In this document: positions 1 to 11,097 of the stretch, piece after piece
Numbering within the stretch: position 1 is the stretch's first letter
How the letters are laid out: each line of letters begins with the position of its first letter
Assembly: GCA_032164245.1 (NCBI GenBank)
Contig: JAVMKO010000003.1
Span: 63,806,390 to 63,870,389 of the forward strand
Source of the DNA: Sternotherus odoratus
Lineage: Eukaryota; Chordata; Testudines; Kinosternidae
Direction of reading: 5' to 3'
DNA length: 64,000 nt
Position numbers and translations under genes: made by a program
The notes under the pieces: generated by a model
Databases searched by the model: none
The model's input: the letters and a program-made list of their open reading frames with translations, nothing else
Told to the model about the DNA's origin: nothing

Positions 1-1084
1 TTCGTGGATTATAATTATGGAGAGAACAATTAATTTGTAACGAGTTTTATTTCATTTAAATTTTAAAATAAGTCTAAGAAGCGTTTTCGGTTAAGAAATA
101 TAAGATTTCCCCCCACATTATGAGAAAAACGTCAGGTGGAGAGAAATGGTCACACACACACACTCTGTCTCTCTCTTCAGATGGGAAAGGAAATTACTGT
201 ACTGTAAAAAACAATGAAATGGGGAAAGGAAACTAGATTCCCCTTTATAAAAAAAGGGGGGGGCTATTTGTTGGAACCGCTATAGCTGATTTAGGGCTTG
301 TTAAATTTCCTCTCGCTGTTTTTTCTATACACAGTCCAAGGTTCCTGACGTTAGGGCGGCTAATGGGGAATCTTCAAAGCAGAAGGAACAAGTCAAATTG
401 GCAGAGCTACCTAGGTCCAACGGGACAGGCAGTCTTTGCAACAAAGCCAGCCAGCTTGAAGTGTTCGTTGTATTGCAGGTCAATAATGGAAAGTGGTCTC
501 CGTTGAGGGATTAGATAGGTAATAATTGGGATCTTCACATAATGAAGATCTGAATATGAAAAGCAGCCATACCAAACTCTCTTGCATTTCAAATCAATGC
601 ATGGAATGCATTAATGATCCTTGAAAACTCCCCCGGAAAAACTAACACGGAGGTGCCCGGGAGAATGGAGATCATTGCCCGCCCTGGCCCCGCTTATCAT
701 GAACTCTGGGGTGCAGAGGAAACCCCTGCCCAGGCTGCAGCAGAGACGGAACTGGGGAACAGTTTTGGCGCCTGGCTGCAGGTGAGCTCATAGGCTGGCA
801 GAACCTGTCCATCAGCTGATTTTTCTCTCTGGGTTCCTAACGGGAGGGCTCAGGAGGAATCTCCAAAACTAGAGGAGCCTGGAAGGAAGGTTGGCAGCGC
901 TACCTGCCTCCACTGGGACAGACCCGGTCTTCCCAGCAGGGAGCAGCTTCTGGGAGTGGGGAATTCGCCACCCCAGGAGAGCTTTTCCCGAGGGCATCCC
1001 CGCTGGTAACACCCTGCCGAGGACGGGATCTCCCTGAAGCCGCAGGGCCCCACCACACTAATGAGAATGCCACCTTGAACTACC
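1..1084. other. 5' flank of LIN28B, distal part
   Basis: No exon or repeat family is recognised here. It contains a short CA/CT simple repeat (about 152-178) and a moderately GC-rich stretch from about 640. Long open frames on the minus strand show no domain or signal. It is read as intergenic flank or upstream regulatory DNA. Confidence 0.5.
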
Positions 1085-1254
1085 CCGTGACAGGTCCGCT
1101 TCGCTTAGCCGGCCACGCCGCGCGGCTCGGGCGGGACCTTGCGGATCCCCCCCTCCCCCCGTGGGAGGGGCAGAAAGTTGACTGACTTGAGGGAAGCAGC
1201 CCCGGGTTGGCTAGAAGCAGGAGGTGCCCGAAAGGCGGGAGTCCCCCGGGCTCT

Positions 1255-1260
1255 CACGTG
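1255..1260. promoter_or_regulatory. CACGTG E-box
   Basis: A perfect palindromic CACGTG, the canonical MYC/MAX or USF site, inside the CpG-rich block. Occupancy is not visible from sequence. Confidence 0.35.
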
Positions 1261-1362
1261 GGGCCAGGCTTGGAGGGCGCCGGCGCGTCTGGTCCCTGCC
1301 AAGCGGGCAAGCGCCCAGGCAAAGCCCGGAGCGCCCCTGGGCTGGGTCCTGGGACCTGGCTC

Positions 1363-1368
1363 CACGTG
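1363..1368. promoter_or_regulatory. CACGTG E-box
   Basis: A second perfect CACGTG in the CpG-rich block, 108 bp from the first. The pair makes chance less likely but does not prove use. Confidence 0.35.
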
Positions 1369-4264
1369 GGGGAGGAGAGGTGGGTGGGGGAGGGATTTGA
1401 CCTGGCCAGCCGCGGTGGCGCTTCCCCTCCCCCTCCTCCTCGTTTTCGGAAGAACCGCAGCGGCGGCGGATCTGGTTTTAATAGAGACCCTCGCACCAGG
1501 CGCGTCTGAGCTGCACGGAAATAAAAGACACCGAGGGCGGCGCGCGTGGGCTCCCCCCCCCCCCCCCCAGCCATGGGTCATCGCTGGCTCTGGGAAGGGG
1601 GATATGGGGCTTCCAGCTCCGAGTGATGATAATCGTTCAAAAGAGAACACCCCCCCCCCCCCGTCGGTGTGGTGTCACAGGGCGATGGCAGAGGCGCGCT
1701 CTCCTGCTTTTCTGGATTAGTGACCTGAGCAAACCTACAAAATGTTTTCAAAACATGGAAATTCGAAGTTCTCTTAAGAGCTCAGTTTTCACCGTGTTAA
1801 ACACGCGTTTTGATTCAAACACACGGAGGGAGGAGGAGGGGGAGAGGGGATTAAAAGAAATCGGAAATGAGAAAAAAATTAGAACCAGAGAAGTTTTAGA
1901 AACATGACAAATTAGAAAACAGGCACCAGAGCTCCGGCCGTTTAGATGCCGAAGGAGTCCTGGGACAGCTTCAGGAATCCGAGTCTTTCTCCGGGTAATT
2001 ATCTCAACGAAAAAGCGTGTTTTCTGCGGGAAGAGTAAATCGACGTTAAAGACAGCGGCATCCTTTTAACGCGTGAAATATGACCATGAGCGTCGAATTT
2101 CCACGACCTGGGTCTGCTTAAAAAAAAGAAGACGAAGAAGTGTTTGTGGCCGATTGTTGTGAATGAATTTTGGAAGGTTTTTGAGAGTTCCCAGATGGCA
2201 ACAGCTCTCTACCTTCCACACAACTTGAAAGGCTGATGTCCTTTGCAGGAAATGAATGAGCCGATAACATCTGACACCAGTGACCAGTCCGGTGACCCCA
2301 ACCTTAATTCCAGTAATACTGGAGGCCTGGAAATCTCAGTAAAGACCACTTGCAAATCTCCCTCCTCCCCAGCATGCGTAATTTACACAATCAGCCTTAA
2401 TTTTTTAGTGTAGGAAATCCTTTGCAACTATCTCTTATACTTGCATTCAGCTTTTGCTGTTTTCACACTCCTCCCTTTACTCTGATAAAAAAGCATAATA
2501 AAAAAATCAAACTATCTGGAAACAAAGGAGAGTTTCTCCATTAAAAAGCATCAACCTGGGTCAATTTATTTGTGTCCAGTATCAGTAAAACCAAGAGTCT
2601 AATCTCCATTTTTTCAGTCAAATGCTGATAGTGGTGACCAGTCTGAGAAAAATACAGACTCTTATAACAGATACAATTTTTTATATAGTATCTATAGGTG
2701 CCTCCTGTTTTTTGGCAGACATATCAAATAGTTGATAGATATTTTCATATATACACTATATTCGTTTTCATTCTTCTTGTAGAAGAAAGCTTTAAATATT
2801 TGTTGCCCTGCATTTATTTTTCCATTGATGATATCAGAATTGAAATGATATATAATCGTTCACATATTTATGGGAAATGTTTAGTTTTGAATCTTCCAGG
2901 TAGATAAAGTGAGTTGAATACTGATTGAACTTAGTAAAATAATTGCATTTATTAGGAAGTGGAAACGAAAAAAGGAATGGTTTATTGCACAAATGTGTAA
3001 AGGCAGGTCAGTGTGTAGGAAGTCGACCTCCACTGTTGAAATAACCTATAGGAAATTTACGGTTGAAGACTGCAAAGGAATTTCAGGATTTAGAGCTTCT
3101 GCTCCACTTGCCAGATTGCTTTTATTTTTACACTTTTGCCCACCCCCTTCTCTTTTTACCAAATGTTCAGCTGGGCACCTTGTTATTTCAAACAGAAATT
3201 AAAGACAAAGGAGAGTGATTTACACACACTATTGGAAAGCAACAAAAAGAGTAAACAGGCCTATCAGAGCAAAGAGGTTTTGCTTAATTGGGCAGACTGA
3301 AACAGCAAGTGCTTTGAAATTTTATAAAACAATCGTACAAGATCTGGGCGGATCACAGTTTATTGTTTTGGCTTTTTATTTATTTATATTTGTATGGATG
3401 GCATAGGAGTTGTAATGCCACTTTAATCAGAAAATAATTCCTGTGTCCTCAGATTTTAGCAAGGTAGAACCTACCTTTGAAATGTTATAGGGGCAGAAGT
3501 GTCACCAAATCTCAGTTTAGGATTGTGACTAGGACGTTTACTGACAAGAAAAAATGGACAATGTGGTTTATATTTTTCATACCTACCCAAACAGCTAGAT
3601 TTATCCATGTTCTTCCCCCGGAAGAAAAGGAAAGAAATAGGCACTTTTGATTAGTATTTTTCTTAACTTATTAACACTTATTATTTGAAATTCATTTGAC
3701 AGCTAAGTACAGTAGTAGAAGTAACAGATGTGTTCTCTTTCCTACTTGTATACATGAGAGAGGTCCAATGCTTAGGGAATTCGTGAAGAAACATGTGAAA
3801 GCTGTAGGCTATCAAGCCCCTTAGATACTTTTTTCTTTTATGTGTTTGACTCTCCCACCCACTAGTAGTGGAGATTTAAAAGTGCAGTCTCCAGTCCAGC
3901 ATTATTCCTCTTCGCTTTGCCTTCTTCCTCCTGTTCTTTTTTCTCTCTCTTCCTCCTCCTAGCAAATCCTCCTTTTCTCTTTCAGCCTTTCCTCCTCCAC
4001 CACCACCACCATCATGCTCCTGGAGAACAATCGCTGCTGATTGAGGTTCACTCTAATACTAGGCTTGAAAACTGGGCTCTTATTTAGGAAGTCATTAATC
4101 ACATCCCCTTCCCCGGAAAGAGATGGCGGAGAAACCTGTGAAGTGCAATCCCTCGCCCCATCCCCCTCCAAAAATGTTTTGAAACGCTAAACCTCGACAC
4201 ATTTTGAACCATATTAAGGTGATCTCGCGTTTCCGGTACGCGTTTCTTTTGAATATGAAATAGT

Positions 4265-4270
4265 CACGTG
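4265..4270. promoter_or_regulatory. CACGTG E-box
   Basis: A perfect CACGTG about 930 bp upstream of the LIN28B start codon, in AT-rich DNA. Confidence 0.35.
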
Positions 4271-4678
4271 AAACAAAGGGAGGAACACCAGCGATTCTCT
4301 GTGTATATGTTCTTAAACTCAAATGTGCATATGTTTCTGCGTGCAGTACATATAAAGTTTTCCTGGCAATCTAAGTAAGTTAAAATAAGGTGATCAGCCT
4401 GTTAAATTCCATGAAGCAGTCGAATTTTGGCTAACGCGTGTACAAGAAAATAAATGCGAGGTTAAGAGGCAAAAATACAGTTATGATTCAAAGGTGTTTA
4501 AATGCCACTTTTATTAAGGAAGTAGCAACACTTGCAAATATGTCCATATTTTATAACACGGCAATGTGTGTAGAAATGTGTACAGCGTGCACATTGTGAA
4601 TGCATACGTAGCATATGTGATCCTCTATACATATTTGTGTGTCTATTCACATAATATATCTCCTCCCTATGATTTTAT

Positions 4679-4712
4679 GTGTATGTATGTATGTATGTGT
4701 ATATATATATTA
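4679..4712. repeat. (GTAT)n/(AT)n microsatellite
   Basis: Tandem GTAT units run into an AT dinucleotide tract. It is a simple repeat only. Confidence 0.85.
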
Positions 4713-5005
4713 TAATCAGCTGCATGTCTGGGGTGGGGTGTAACTCCATATGGAATACGTGTATCTCTACACATATGTGTATATACACACGCGCACAGAA
4801 CCCCCTAAAATACGTCATCTTGATTTACCGTGAAGTGTGCAAATTAGCTGTAAAACACGTTCGTATTTGAATTTTCTTGTTCATTCATAAATTATTTTGG
4901 TGTGTCAGCCTACATTGAAATGGCGATTGGCTACTTCAGACTCTCGCCAACCCCTTAAGGATCCGATGTGAAATTAGTCGCAAGAAAGCATGTAATTGAC
5001 AAAGT

Positions 5006-5011
5006 CACGTG
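5006..5011. promoter_or_regulatory. CACGTG E-box just upstream of LIN28B
   Basis: A perfect CACGTG 188 bp upstream of the start codon. MYC is known to activate LIN28B transcription in mammals, so this is the best-placed candidate site in the window. Whether it lies in the promoter or the 5'UTR depends on the transcription start, which cannot be read from sequence. Confidence 0.45.
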
Positions 5012-5198
5012 TGCGTAGGGGGCCAGAAACTGACGGAGAGAGAAGGGGAAAAATCAAAAGAGGGAAAGCACATTAGACCATGCGAGCTAAATTTGTGATC
5101 GTTCAAAATCAGGATGTTAGATTGATGCAGAAGACCACTTCGATCCAAAGGGAAAGTTTTCATCTCACGAGTTTGGAGCAGAGGGCCCGTGGGGCAAC
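5012..5198 (+). other. LIN28B: LIN28B probable 5'UTR / core promoter
   Basis: Purine-rich sequence directly before the LIN28B ATG. It holds an upstream ATG at 5080 whose frame overlaps the main start. The true 5' end of exon 1 is unknown. There is no obvious TATA box close to the ATG. Confidence 0.5.
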
Positions 5199-5208
5199 AT
5201 GGCCGAAG
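5199..5208 (+). CDS. LIN28B: LIN28B coding exon 1 (start codon and first residues)
   Basis: The coding part of exon 1 is ATG GCC GAA G followed by a GTTAAT donor. It encodes Met-Ala-Glu plus the first base of the next codon, matching the known vertebrate LIN28B N-terminus, which begins MAEG and is also cut by an intron right after the start. The ATG has G at +4. The split codon joins the two leading bases of exon 2, so the reading frame runs straight into the acidic N-terminal tail and cold-shock domain. The exon was chosen by phase, by match to the family start and by closeness to exon 2. A similar ATG GCA GAG at 1685 lacks a donor. The 5' limit of the exon is not defined. Confidence 0.85.
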
Positions 5209-6068
5209 GTTAATTTTCTTATTCTATTGTTTTTCTATGATTTTTTCCCTCTCTCTCTTCCCCTCCCCTCCTCCTCTTTTTTAACCCCACTAGGCACCAT
5301 CCTTTCTCTTTTTTTTAAATCAGATCGCGCAAGGGCGCTTTCTACAAACCTATTGTTACGGATTTCCAAAAATGTTCCGTACCGCCCACCCCGATTCACC
5401 CAACTTGAAAAGCTTTCAGGGGGCTATTGTTTGAATTGTTCCTGTGCAATTAAGCACAGTTTCAGGGGTGGGATGAAAAACGTTTATACACCTGTCCCCC
5501 CAACTTTAACTGAAAGTTATTCCAAGGGGTGCGGGGCCGGGTGCACGTTGGAAAATAGCCCTGGATCCGCCGCTGCATGTGCAATAACACGTTGTGCAAT
5601 CTGCCCCGTTTTTGCTCATTCCCTCTCCACCCCCACCCGCGCTTTGCAAGAAGGGAATTATTTTGCCGGGCGTTTCTGTTGGAAAATGGGATCGGTCCTA
5701 AAGCAGCAATATTCGAGTAAAGTATCGCGTTTTGTGGGGTAGTATGGCTGGAAATGGAAAAATACACGTATATACAGAAACGTGGGCTGTTCTGGGGTGA
5801 GAGCGAGCGAGCGAACATATGCTGGGTTTCCTCTCTGTTACCCTGGCTGCTTTTTGGGTGATGTGGTTTTTTAAAATGGTTTTCTGTGCAGGGAAAGAGA
5901 ACGGCGGGTTGATTTTGTAACGTGCGGTTGTCTGTGCGGGGGTGTGTGTGTTTCTCCCCCCCCCCCCCTCCCCGTAGCAATCCCTTTGTACAAGGCAAAG
6001 GACGTTTACCCAGAATTTAACTCTTTGCATTGCATCGTGTGTGTGTTTCTTTTCCCCCTCCTCAGCAG
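5209..6068 (+). other. LIN28B: LIN28B intron 1
   Basis: An 860-bp GT...AG intron in phase 1. It contains pyrimidine tracts, a C homopolymer near 5957-5970, and a strong polypyrimidine tract ending in CAGCAG at the 3' end. No interspersed repeat is recognised. Open frames across it (to 5742 on +, and on the minus strand at 5462-6369) look like incidental readings. Confidence 0.8.
6063..6068 (+). promoter_or_regulatory. LIN28B: Tandem NAGNAG splice acceptor of LIN28B exon 2
   Basis: The acceptor reads CAGCAG. Using the distal AG starts exon 2 at 6069 and gives MAEGASKGG. Using the proximal AG at 6065 adds one codon and gives MAEAGASKGG, which has the same length as human LIN28B at this point. 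Both keep the frame, so both one-residue isoforms may exist. Confidence 0.6.
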
Positions 6069-6250
6069 GGGCGAGTAAAGGTGGAGACGAGCCCGGGAAG
6101 TTGCCGGAGCAGGAAGAGGAGGAATCCCAGGTTTTGCACGGAACAGGCCATTGCAAGTGGTTCAATGTGCGAATGGGATTCGGGTTCATCTCCATGATCA
6201 ACCGGGAAGGAAGCCCTTTGGAGTCTCCCGTTGATGTTTTTGTACACCAA
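6069..6250 (+). CDS. LIN28B: LIN28B coding exon 2: acidic N-tail and first half of cold-shock domain
   Basis: LIN28B is an RNA-binding protein that blocks let-7 microRNA maturation and controls developmental timing, stemness and growth. This 182-bp exon encodes the Gly/Glu-rich N-terminal tail (with EQEEEESQVL) and then the first strands of the cold-shock domain. The RNP1-like stretch KWFNVRMGFGFI and the RNP2-like VFVHQ are intact, including the aromatic residues that stack on the let-7 terminal loop. The exon ends cleanly after a Gln codon (phase 0) at a GTAAGA donor, the expected human Gln-Ser junction. Differences from human are mild (for example LESPVDV where human has LDIPVDV). No frame damage is visible. 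LIN28A is less likely because the N-tail and linker match LIN28B. Confidence 0.97.
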
Positions 6251-9200
6251 GTAAGACCAACTTTTCTCTCCCATCTTTCCCACCTCCCTTCCCCCTTCTG
6301 GGTTGAGTTCAATGGTTGACCGAGTGACTGGAAGGGAAGCAATCTATCGTTCTGGATATTTAAATGCATCTGTCTAGATATAATAAAAACTGCTCTAAGA
6401 AGGGGTCCTGTCTACCTCACCCCATTAAAACTCAAATAAGATCAGCATCCGTCGTTGGTGGATTGTGCAAAAGGATATTTTGTCTCTTCACAATGCAGGG
6501 CTGGGGTACAATCTTTCCTTTTGGAATTATTTTTTTAAAATAATCTCATATTCTGTTTTTAATACGGTTTAAACTTTTCAGCTGTGTCAGAGCAAATACG
6601 GCCTTCCGTGCAAAGGTGATTTAAATAATTAACTCAGAAAAGGATAAATAAATAGATTCACCAATTAGGTCTGTTGTGAATATATTTTTCTTGTAACACT
6701 TCTTGTAAAATTAGACATTTTTTAAAATCTAGTTCATCCCAGATTAGTTGGTGAAAAGTAAATGTTATTAATAGGTTTATTTGGCAATGATATAGTCATG
6801 AAAACATCCCTGTGATAATACATGACTCATCAAACTGTGTGTGTATTTTAAGAATCTCTTTTGGAAAACATATTCAGTAGTAAATAAGACTAAGCACACT
6901 GTCTCTTTAAAGACACTGAACATAAAGACTTGCCCATTGTTTATATTTTTAACACACCTAACTAGTATCTAGTTTATACTAGATTTTGTATTTTGTACAT
7001 GGAAACTCTAAGGCAAATGTCTTCATTTGAAAATGTTTCAGCTACAATAAATGTTAATCAGGAAGTTTAGAAAATTTCTTCCAAGGTTATTCATGTGATT
7101 TGTGAGAAACCAGTGTGCCTAGATCTCTCACATGCTTGTATTAGTTCCAAATTGCAAGAACCACATTTTGAATGTCATCATCCTTCTCAAAAATGTCCAG
7201 TTGATCAGAGAAAAAGAACAATATCTGCAAAGTAAAGAGACTGTTTCAGGCTGGGTTATGGCCATGTCTGGAAAGCTAAAGGCATCTTAACTTTTCATGT
7301 AGTTGTCCATTTCCTATGACGTTTACAATGATTTGTGGGAGGTTTTGTTACATGATATTCTATCTTGATGGCCTAGTTTTATTCCATATATTATTATACG
7401 TTTGGGCTCATTTTCACCATTCACGTTTAAGGAATATATACTTAGGATGAAGCTGACAGGAGATAAGTGAAACCTAAGAAAACATTGTCTGTTGGCATGT
7501 TGCTTTGCTTTGTACTTGGATAGATTTTAGGGTAGGGTTTGGGTAGATTTTTGACCTTATTGTGATATGTCCACCCCTGTCTCCAGGGGCTCCTCATCCA
7601 TAGTGTCTGTTTGCATGTGGAATTAGGTATAACTGTGAAATGAAATAGAGCTTTTATTTTTAATGTTGAAGGAATACTTTGTTTTTAAATTCTTACACTT
7701 CCTGCATTGCACTGTCCGGCATGGATGAAGGAGCTCCTTTGCTGCTGTTTTTCAAGAGACTGCATTAATGAAATCATTGTCAGATCTGATTGCTATCAGT
7801 TTCTTGCCTTTTTCCCCCTCTGAAATGTCTTTACATCATTAATTTATCTTTATGATTACATAAATATATTTTATAGATAAAAAAGAAAAAAGTCCTCTTT
7901 GTCTAATACCTTGGTATATTTTGTTCTCTTTGCTCCTCTAATATTAAAAAAATGAGTGTTTAAAGGATACCAAATTGATTAATCAAATAAAATATTTGAA
8001 AGCATTCTTAGAACTGTGTAACTTCAGAAAAATGTTGTGATCATATTGTGTGTAGGACTTTGCTATTGATACACACTTAAAGCAAGTCATGTGTAATTTA
8101 CTTACACAATAGAAAATATTCATAGAAAGTCAAAAGATAATCTAATAAAATTGTAGGAAATATTGAAGCCAGTTTGTCTTTTGTGTCACGTAGAAGATGG
8201 GGACATTTAATAAACCAATAAGTGAGTTATGCTGGTGTCTGCAGGAGGAAATAATTTCAAGTTTAAAAGTTTGTAGATACTACATGTCATAAATATTTGT
8301 ATGGATTTACAGATTTCTGCTAGTACACAGTGCCATAAAAGATAGTATAGCTAATTGGTTTAAACTGTGAACCTCATTAATAATTTTGGATTTTTCTCAA
8401 ACATATTTCTTAATGCATTAAGTTATCAGTGGTTCATAATTAACTGCTCTCATTACATCAAAGAAAGTATTTTAATTTATCCCACTTTGTTTTTTCTTGG
8501 TGAAATATTCTTGAAATACAGAGCTTATGTGACATTACTCTCTTCACTCTCCCAAAAGTTTAATATAATGGGGGGAAAGCAATGCCTAACTCAGCTTGAG
8601 TTTGAATTTCACATACTTCAATATTACAGACTGCATTGTGCTACTTGGCTATCTGATTTGAAGGTGACAGTGGCCACTGGTGGATAGATAGCCACAAGAA
8701 CATGAGGACCTTTTGAAATCTGAAATGTTAGATAAAGAAGAGATTGTATGCTGTGAAAAAAGAGTCTGGTATCTGTACTTTCAATGGGTTCCATCCTCCA
8801 AAGCTGTACTCATGCAATTAGTTCTTAATCATTTGACTGTTGAAGTCAGAAAGATTGCTCATGTGAGAAAGGGTTTGCCATCATATTGCTGTATACTATT
8901 TTAGAACTAGTGTGTCTTGTGTCTTGTGTGTCTTGTGCTACAGTAAATACTTCTGTTCAGAGGCATGGTAACCATATAACTATTCCACAGTCTTTTAAAA
9001 TACTATGTATCAGAGAATCCTACAAATTAAGAAAAGGAAAACCCCACTACATAATTTAGTACCTATACAGGATTGCTTATGTGGGAGTGTTCCCTACAAA
9101 CACACTTTTTGTGTTTTGTCTAGCTGAGCTTTAAATATTCCAAAATGATAGGATTTTCCATTCCCTTCACTTGAGAAATTGTTCAAAGCCTAAGAGATTT

Positions 9201-9850
9201 TGCAGTCAGGAAGACTTTCCTGATATTCAGTCCAAATTTCCTTTAATGATTTCATCCTATTATATCCACTTCTATTTACTTGTATCACTGTAAATAATTT
9301 ATCTCCCTCCGTAGTGTTTACACCTTTCAATTATGTGTGGACTATAATCATGTTTTCCCTTTGTCATTGCTTAACTAAGCTGTGCATATTTAGGTGTTTT
9401 TTAAAGCCCAGACTTCTTTAAGTCAATGGAAGTTCTGTGCATGGAACAGCTGCAGTATTAAGCCTTTAACTCTTCTTTTTAAGTTATTCCCTTCAGCACT
9501 CCAATTTTGATTGATCTTCTCTGAACTACCTTCAGCTTGTCATTATCTTTCTGGTAATGAGGTACTCAGAGCCAAACACTTTATTTCAGATGGAAACATA
9601 CCAGAGGTCTCTCTATATTTATATATTATAATTAAAGTAGAGTACATTTATAAACATTTACACTCAAGTCCTTTTCAGCTTTGGTTTGCATATGCCTGTC
9701 CCTGTATTCAACATCTTCATGTTGATCTTTTGTTTGAGCTATTCATTATTTCCAGAAGGAAGTTATAGAATAATTAACCTGTTTGTTTCTGAATCACTCT
9801 TTACTCAAATTGCATTAATGGGACTATCATTTATTTTTATAAGAATAAAC
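6251..9850. other. Repeat-poor start of LIN28B intron 2
   Basis: About 3.6 kb of AT-rich DNA with no mobile element family I can recognise. The short open frames (for example 8367-8687 +) lack any domain. It may include regulatory DNA, but that cannot be judged from one sequence. Confidence 0.5.
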
Positions 9851-9851
9851 A

Positions 9852-9906
9852 TAATGGGCCAAATTCTGCATAGTGTAACTCCATTGACTTCAACAGAGTT
9901 GTACCA
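9852..9906. repeat. Half copy of a palindromic reptile repeat
   Basis: It reads GGGCCAAATTCTGC ... CCATTGACTTCAACAGAG. The same core recurs many times in this window (see the repeats at 24415, 26390, 45343 and 52850). Confidence 0.5.
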
Positions 9907-10228
9907 TACCAGATTGGCTCGGTATTATTGTTCTCTGCACCTTAAATTCCACCTTAACTGCTTTATAATAGATCCTGTCTTTAGTGGGAGCTGCGTGTAT
10001 TTATCAGAGGACAGAGTTGGGCCTAATGAGTGTGCAAAGATAGAAACTTCTTGTGATTCTGCATATGTTTAAGTACATCAGTTTAAAAGGTCTACAGTTC
10101 TGTAAACTAAAAGGGATTATATGTGAGATTTTAGCCCCAACATCACAGTAAAAGTTGAAGTTAGTTTAACTGCTGAGATGTTTGTATATAACTTTTTTTA
10201 ACCAAGGGAGAGGGGTGAACTCTGACCC

Positions 10229-10262
10229 ACAGTAGGTCCTTTCCAGCTCTAATTATTCTATG
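10229..10262 (+). mobile_element. CR1/SINE 3' tail fragment
   Basis: The words GTCCTTTCCAGCTCTAAT and ATTCTATGG match the common 3' tail shared by turtle CR1 LINEs and tRNA-Lys SINEs. Only the last few dozen bases remain. Confidence 0.5.
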
Positions 10263-10688
10263 GTTTACCTTAGGAAGAAGGTTTAACTTTGAAAGTGCTT
10301 AACAAGCTTCTTTATGTGGTCACACAAAAAAGAGCAGTTTTTGTTGGTTTGAAATAGATGCAGTTTATAAGTGTTTATTACACATGAAAGCTTCATAACC
10401 TAATGTTCTGTTTCTGAATTTGAAGATCCTTGCCTAGGTGGATTTGTTTAGAAAATGCTGATAGTGGCGATGTCCTATATTAGGGTCTGCAGTCCAAAAT
10501 TATTGCCATAATGGGACTGATTTTTTCATAAGAATTTTGGGACCTAAAACAGGATGAGGTCTATATCTGTATTTAAAGGACTGGCATTAGCTAAAAACAC
10601 AATTTCCATCTGAAACTTGTTTTAATGACTATTATTACACTTAAGTCTACTGAAACTGAAAGAAATCTGAGGATTTTTTTTCCAGTTA

Positions 10689-11095
10689 CAGTAAACCCTC
10701 GATTTAACGGACCTCGATTTAACGGACTTCGGATGCAACGGACAAAATTTCTGAGCAAGTCTGATGCATTCCTGATCCATTTCTGGCGGGCTGGCTGCTG
10801 GCTCCCGGCTGCCGCCCAGGTCACGGCAGCAGGCGGGCTGGCTGCCGCCCGGGTCCAGGCAGCGGGCGGGTTGGCTGGCGGGTCCCGGGAGCCGAGACCC
10901 GTGCGGGCTGGCTGCCAGCTCCCGGCTGCCACCCGGGTCACAACAGCGAGCGGGCTGCGGAGCTGCCGCCCCGACCCTGTGGCTGGCGGGCTGCTGCTCC
11001 GACAGCTCTTTTTATTATTATTATTAAATAACGGACTTTTGGATTTAACGGACACCCCCTCGCCCGAATTAGTCTGTTAAATCGAGGTTTTACTG
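10689..11095 (+). mobile_element. Pogo/Tigger-like non-autonomous element, copy 1
   Basis: A 407-bp element bounded by TA on both sides (10687-10688 and 11096-11097). It begins CAGTAAACCCTCGATTTAA and ends with the inverted form TTAAATCGAGGTTTTACTG. The terminal motif with repeated GATTTAACGGAC words is typical of Tigger/pogo-type elements, which insert at TA. The interior is a GC-rich array of short GGCTGGCTGCC/CCCGGCTGCC variants, with no transposase frame. The open frames seen on both strands are compositional. Confidence 0.8.
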
Positions 11096-11097
11096 TA

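Larger units (their letters stand above)
1085..1700. promoter_or_regulatory. CpG-rich block upstream of LIN28B
   Basis: This roughly 600-bp block is clearly richer in GC and CpG than the AT-rich DNA around it, with many CGCG/GCGC steps, two CACGTG E-boxes and C homopolymers near 1551-1568 and 1650-1663. It lies about 3.5-4.1 kb upstream of the LIN28B start codon. Such islands usually mark promoters, so it may be an alternative or upstream first-exon promoter. No TATA box or initiator can be assigned. The overlapping open frames on both strands (for example 1139-1720 +) are low-complexity products of GC composition, not genes. Confidence 0.5.
1721..5005. other. 5' flank of LIN28B, proximal part
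   Basis: Mostly AT-rich, single-copy-looking DNA. No repeat family is recognised apart from a GTAT/AT simple repeat near 4679-4712. Pyrimidine-rich stretches occur near 3900-3990. No exon is identified. Its position just upstream of the start codon makes it the likely proximal promoter region. Confidence 0.45.
5080..6197 (+). other. Overlapping upstream ORF in LIN28B leader (spliced)
   Basis: An ATG at 5080 opens a frame offset from the LIN28B frame. It stays open through the exon 1 donor at 5208 (43 codons), and if spliced to 6069 it continues in exon 2 to a TGA at 6195-6197 (42 more codons), about 85 codons in all. It starts before and ends after the main ATG at 5199, so if transcribed it would be expected to lower LIN28B initiation. 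The predicted peptide has no recognised domain. It matters only if the transcription start lies upstream of 5080. Confidence 0.4.

Noticed and set aside
1685..1719. ATG GCA GAG as a possible LIN28B first exon
   Set aside because: It begins like MAE but has no splice donor in the right phase before its stop, while 5199-5208 has the correct codons and donor next to exon 2.
1139..1720. Long open frames on both strands in the CpG-rich block
   Set aside because: Pro/Gly/Arg-rich low-complexity translations open on several frames at once, with no domain; GC composition explains them.
5462..6369. Minus-strand open frames over intron 1 and exon 2
   Set aside because: They are antisense shadows of LIN28B exon 2 and of C/T-rich intron, with no recognisable domain.
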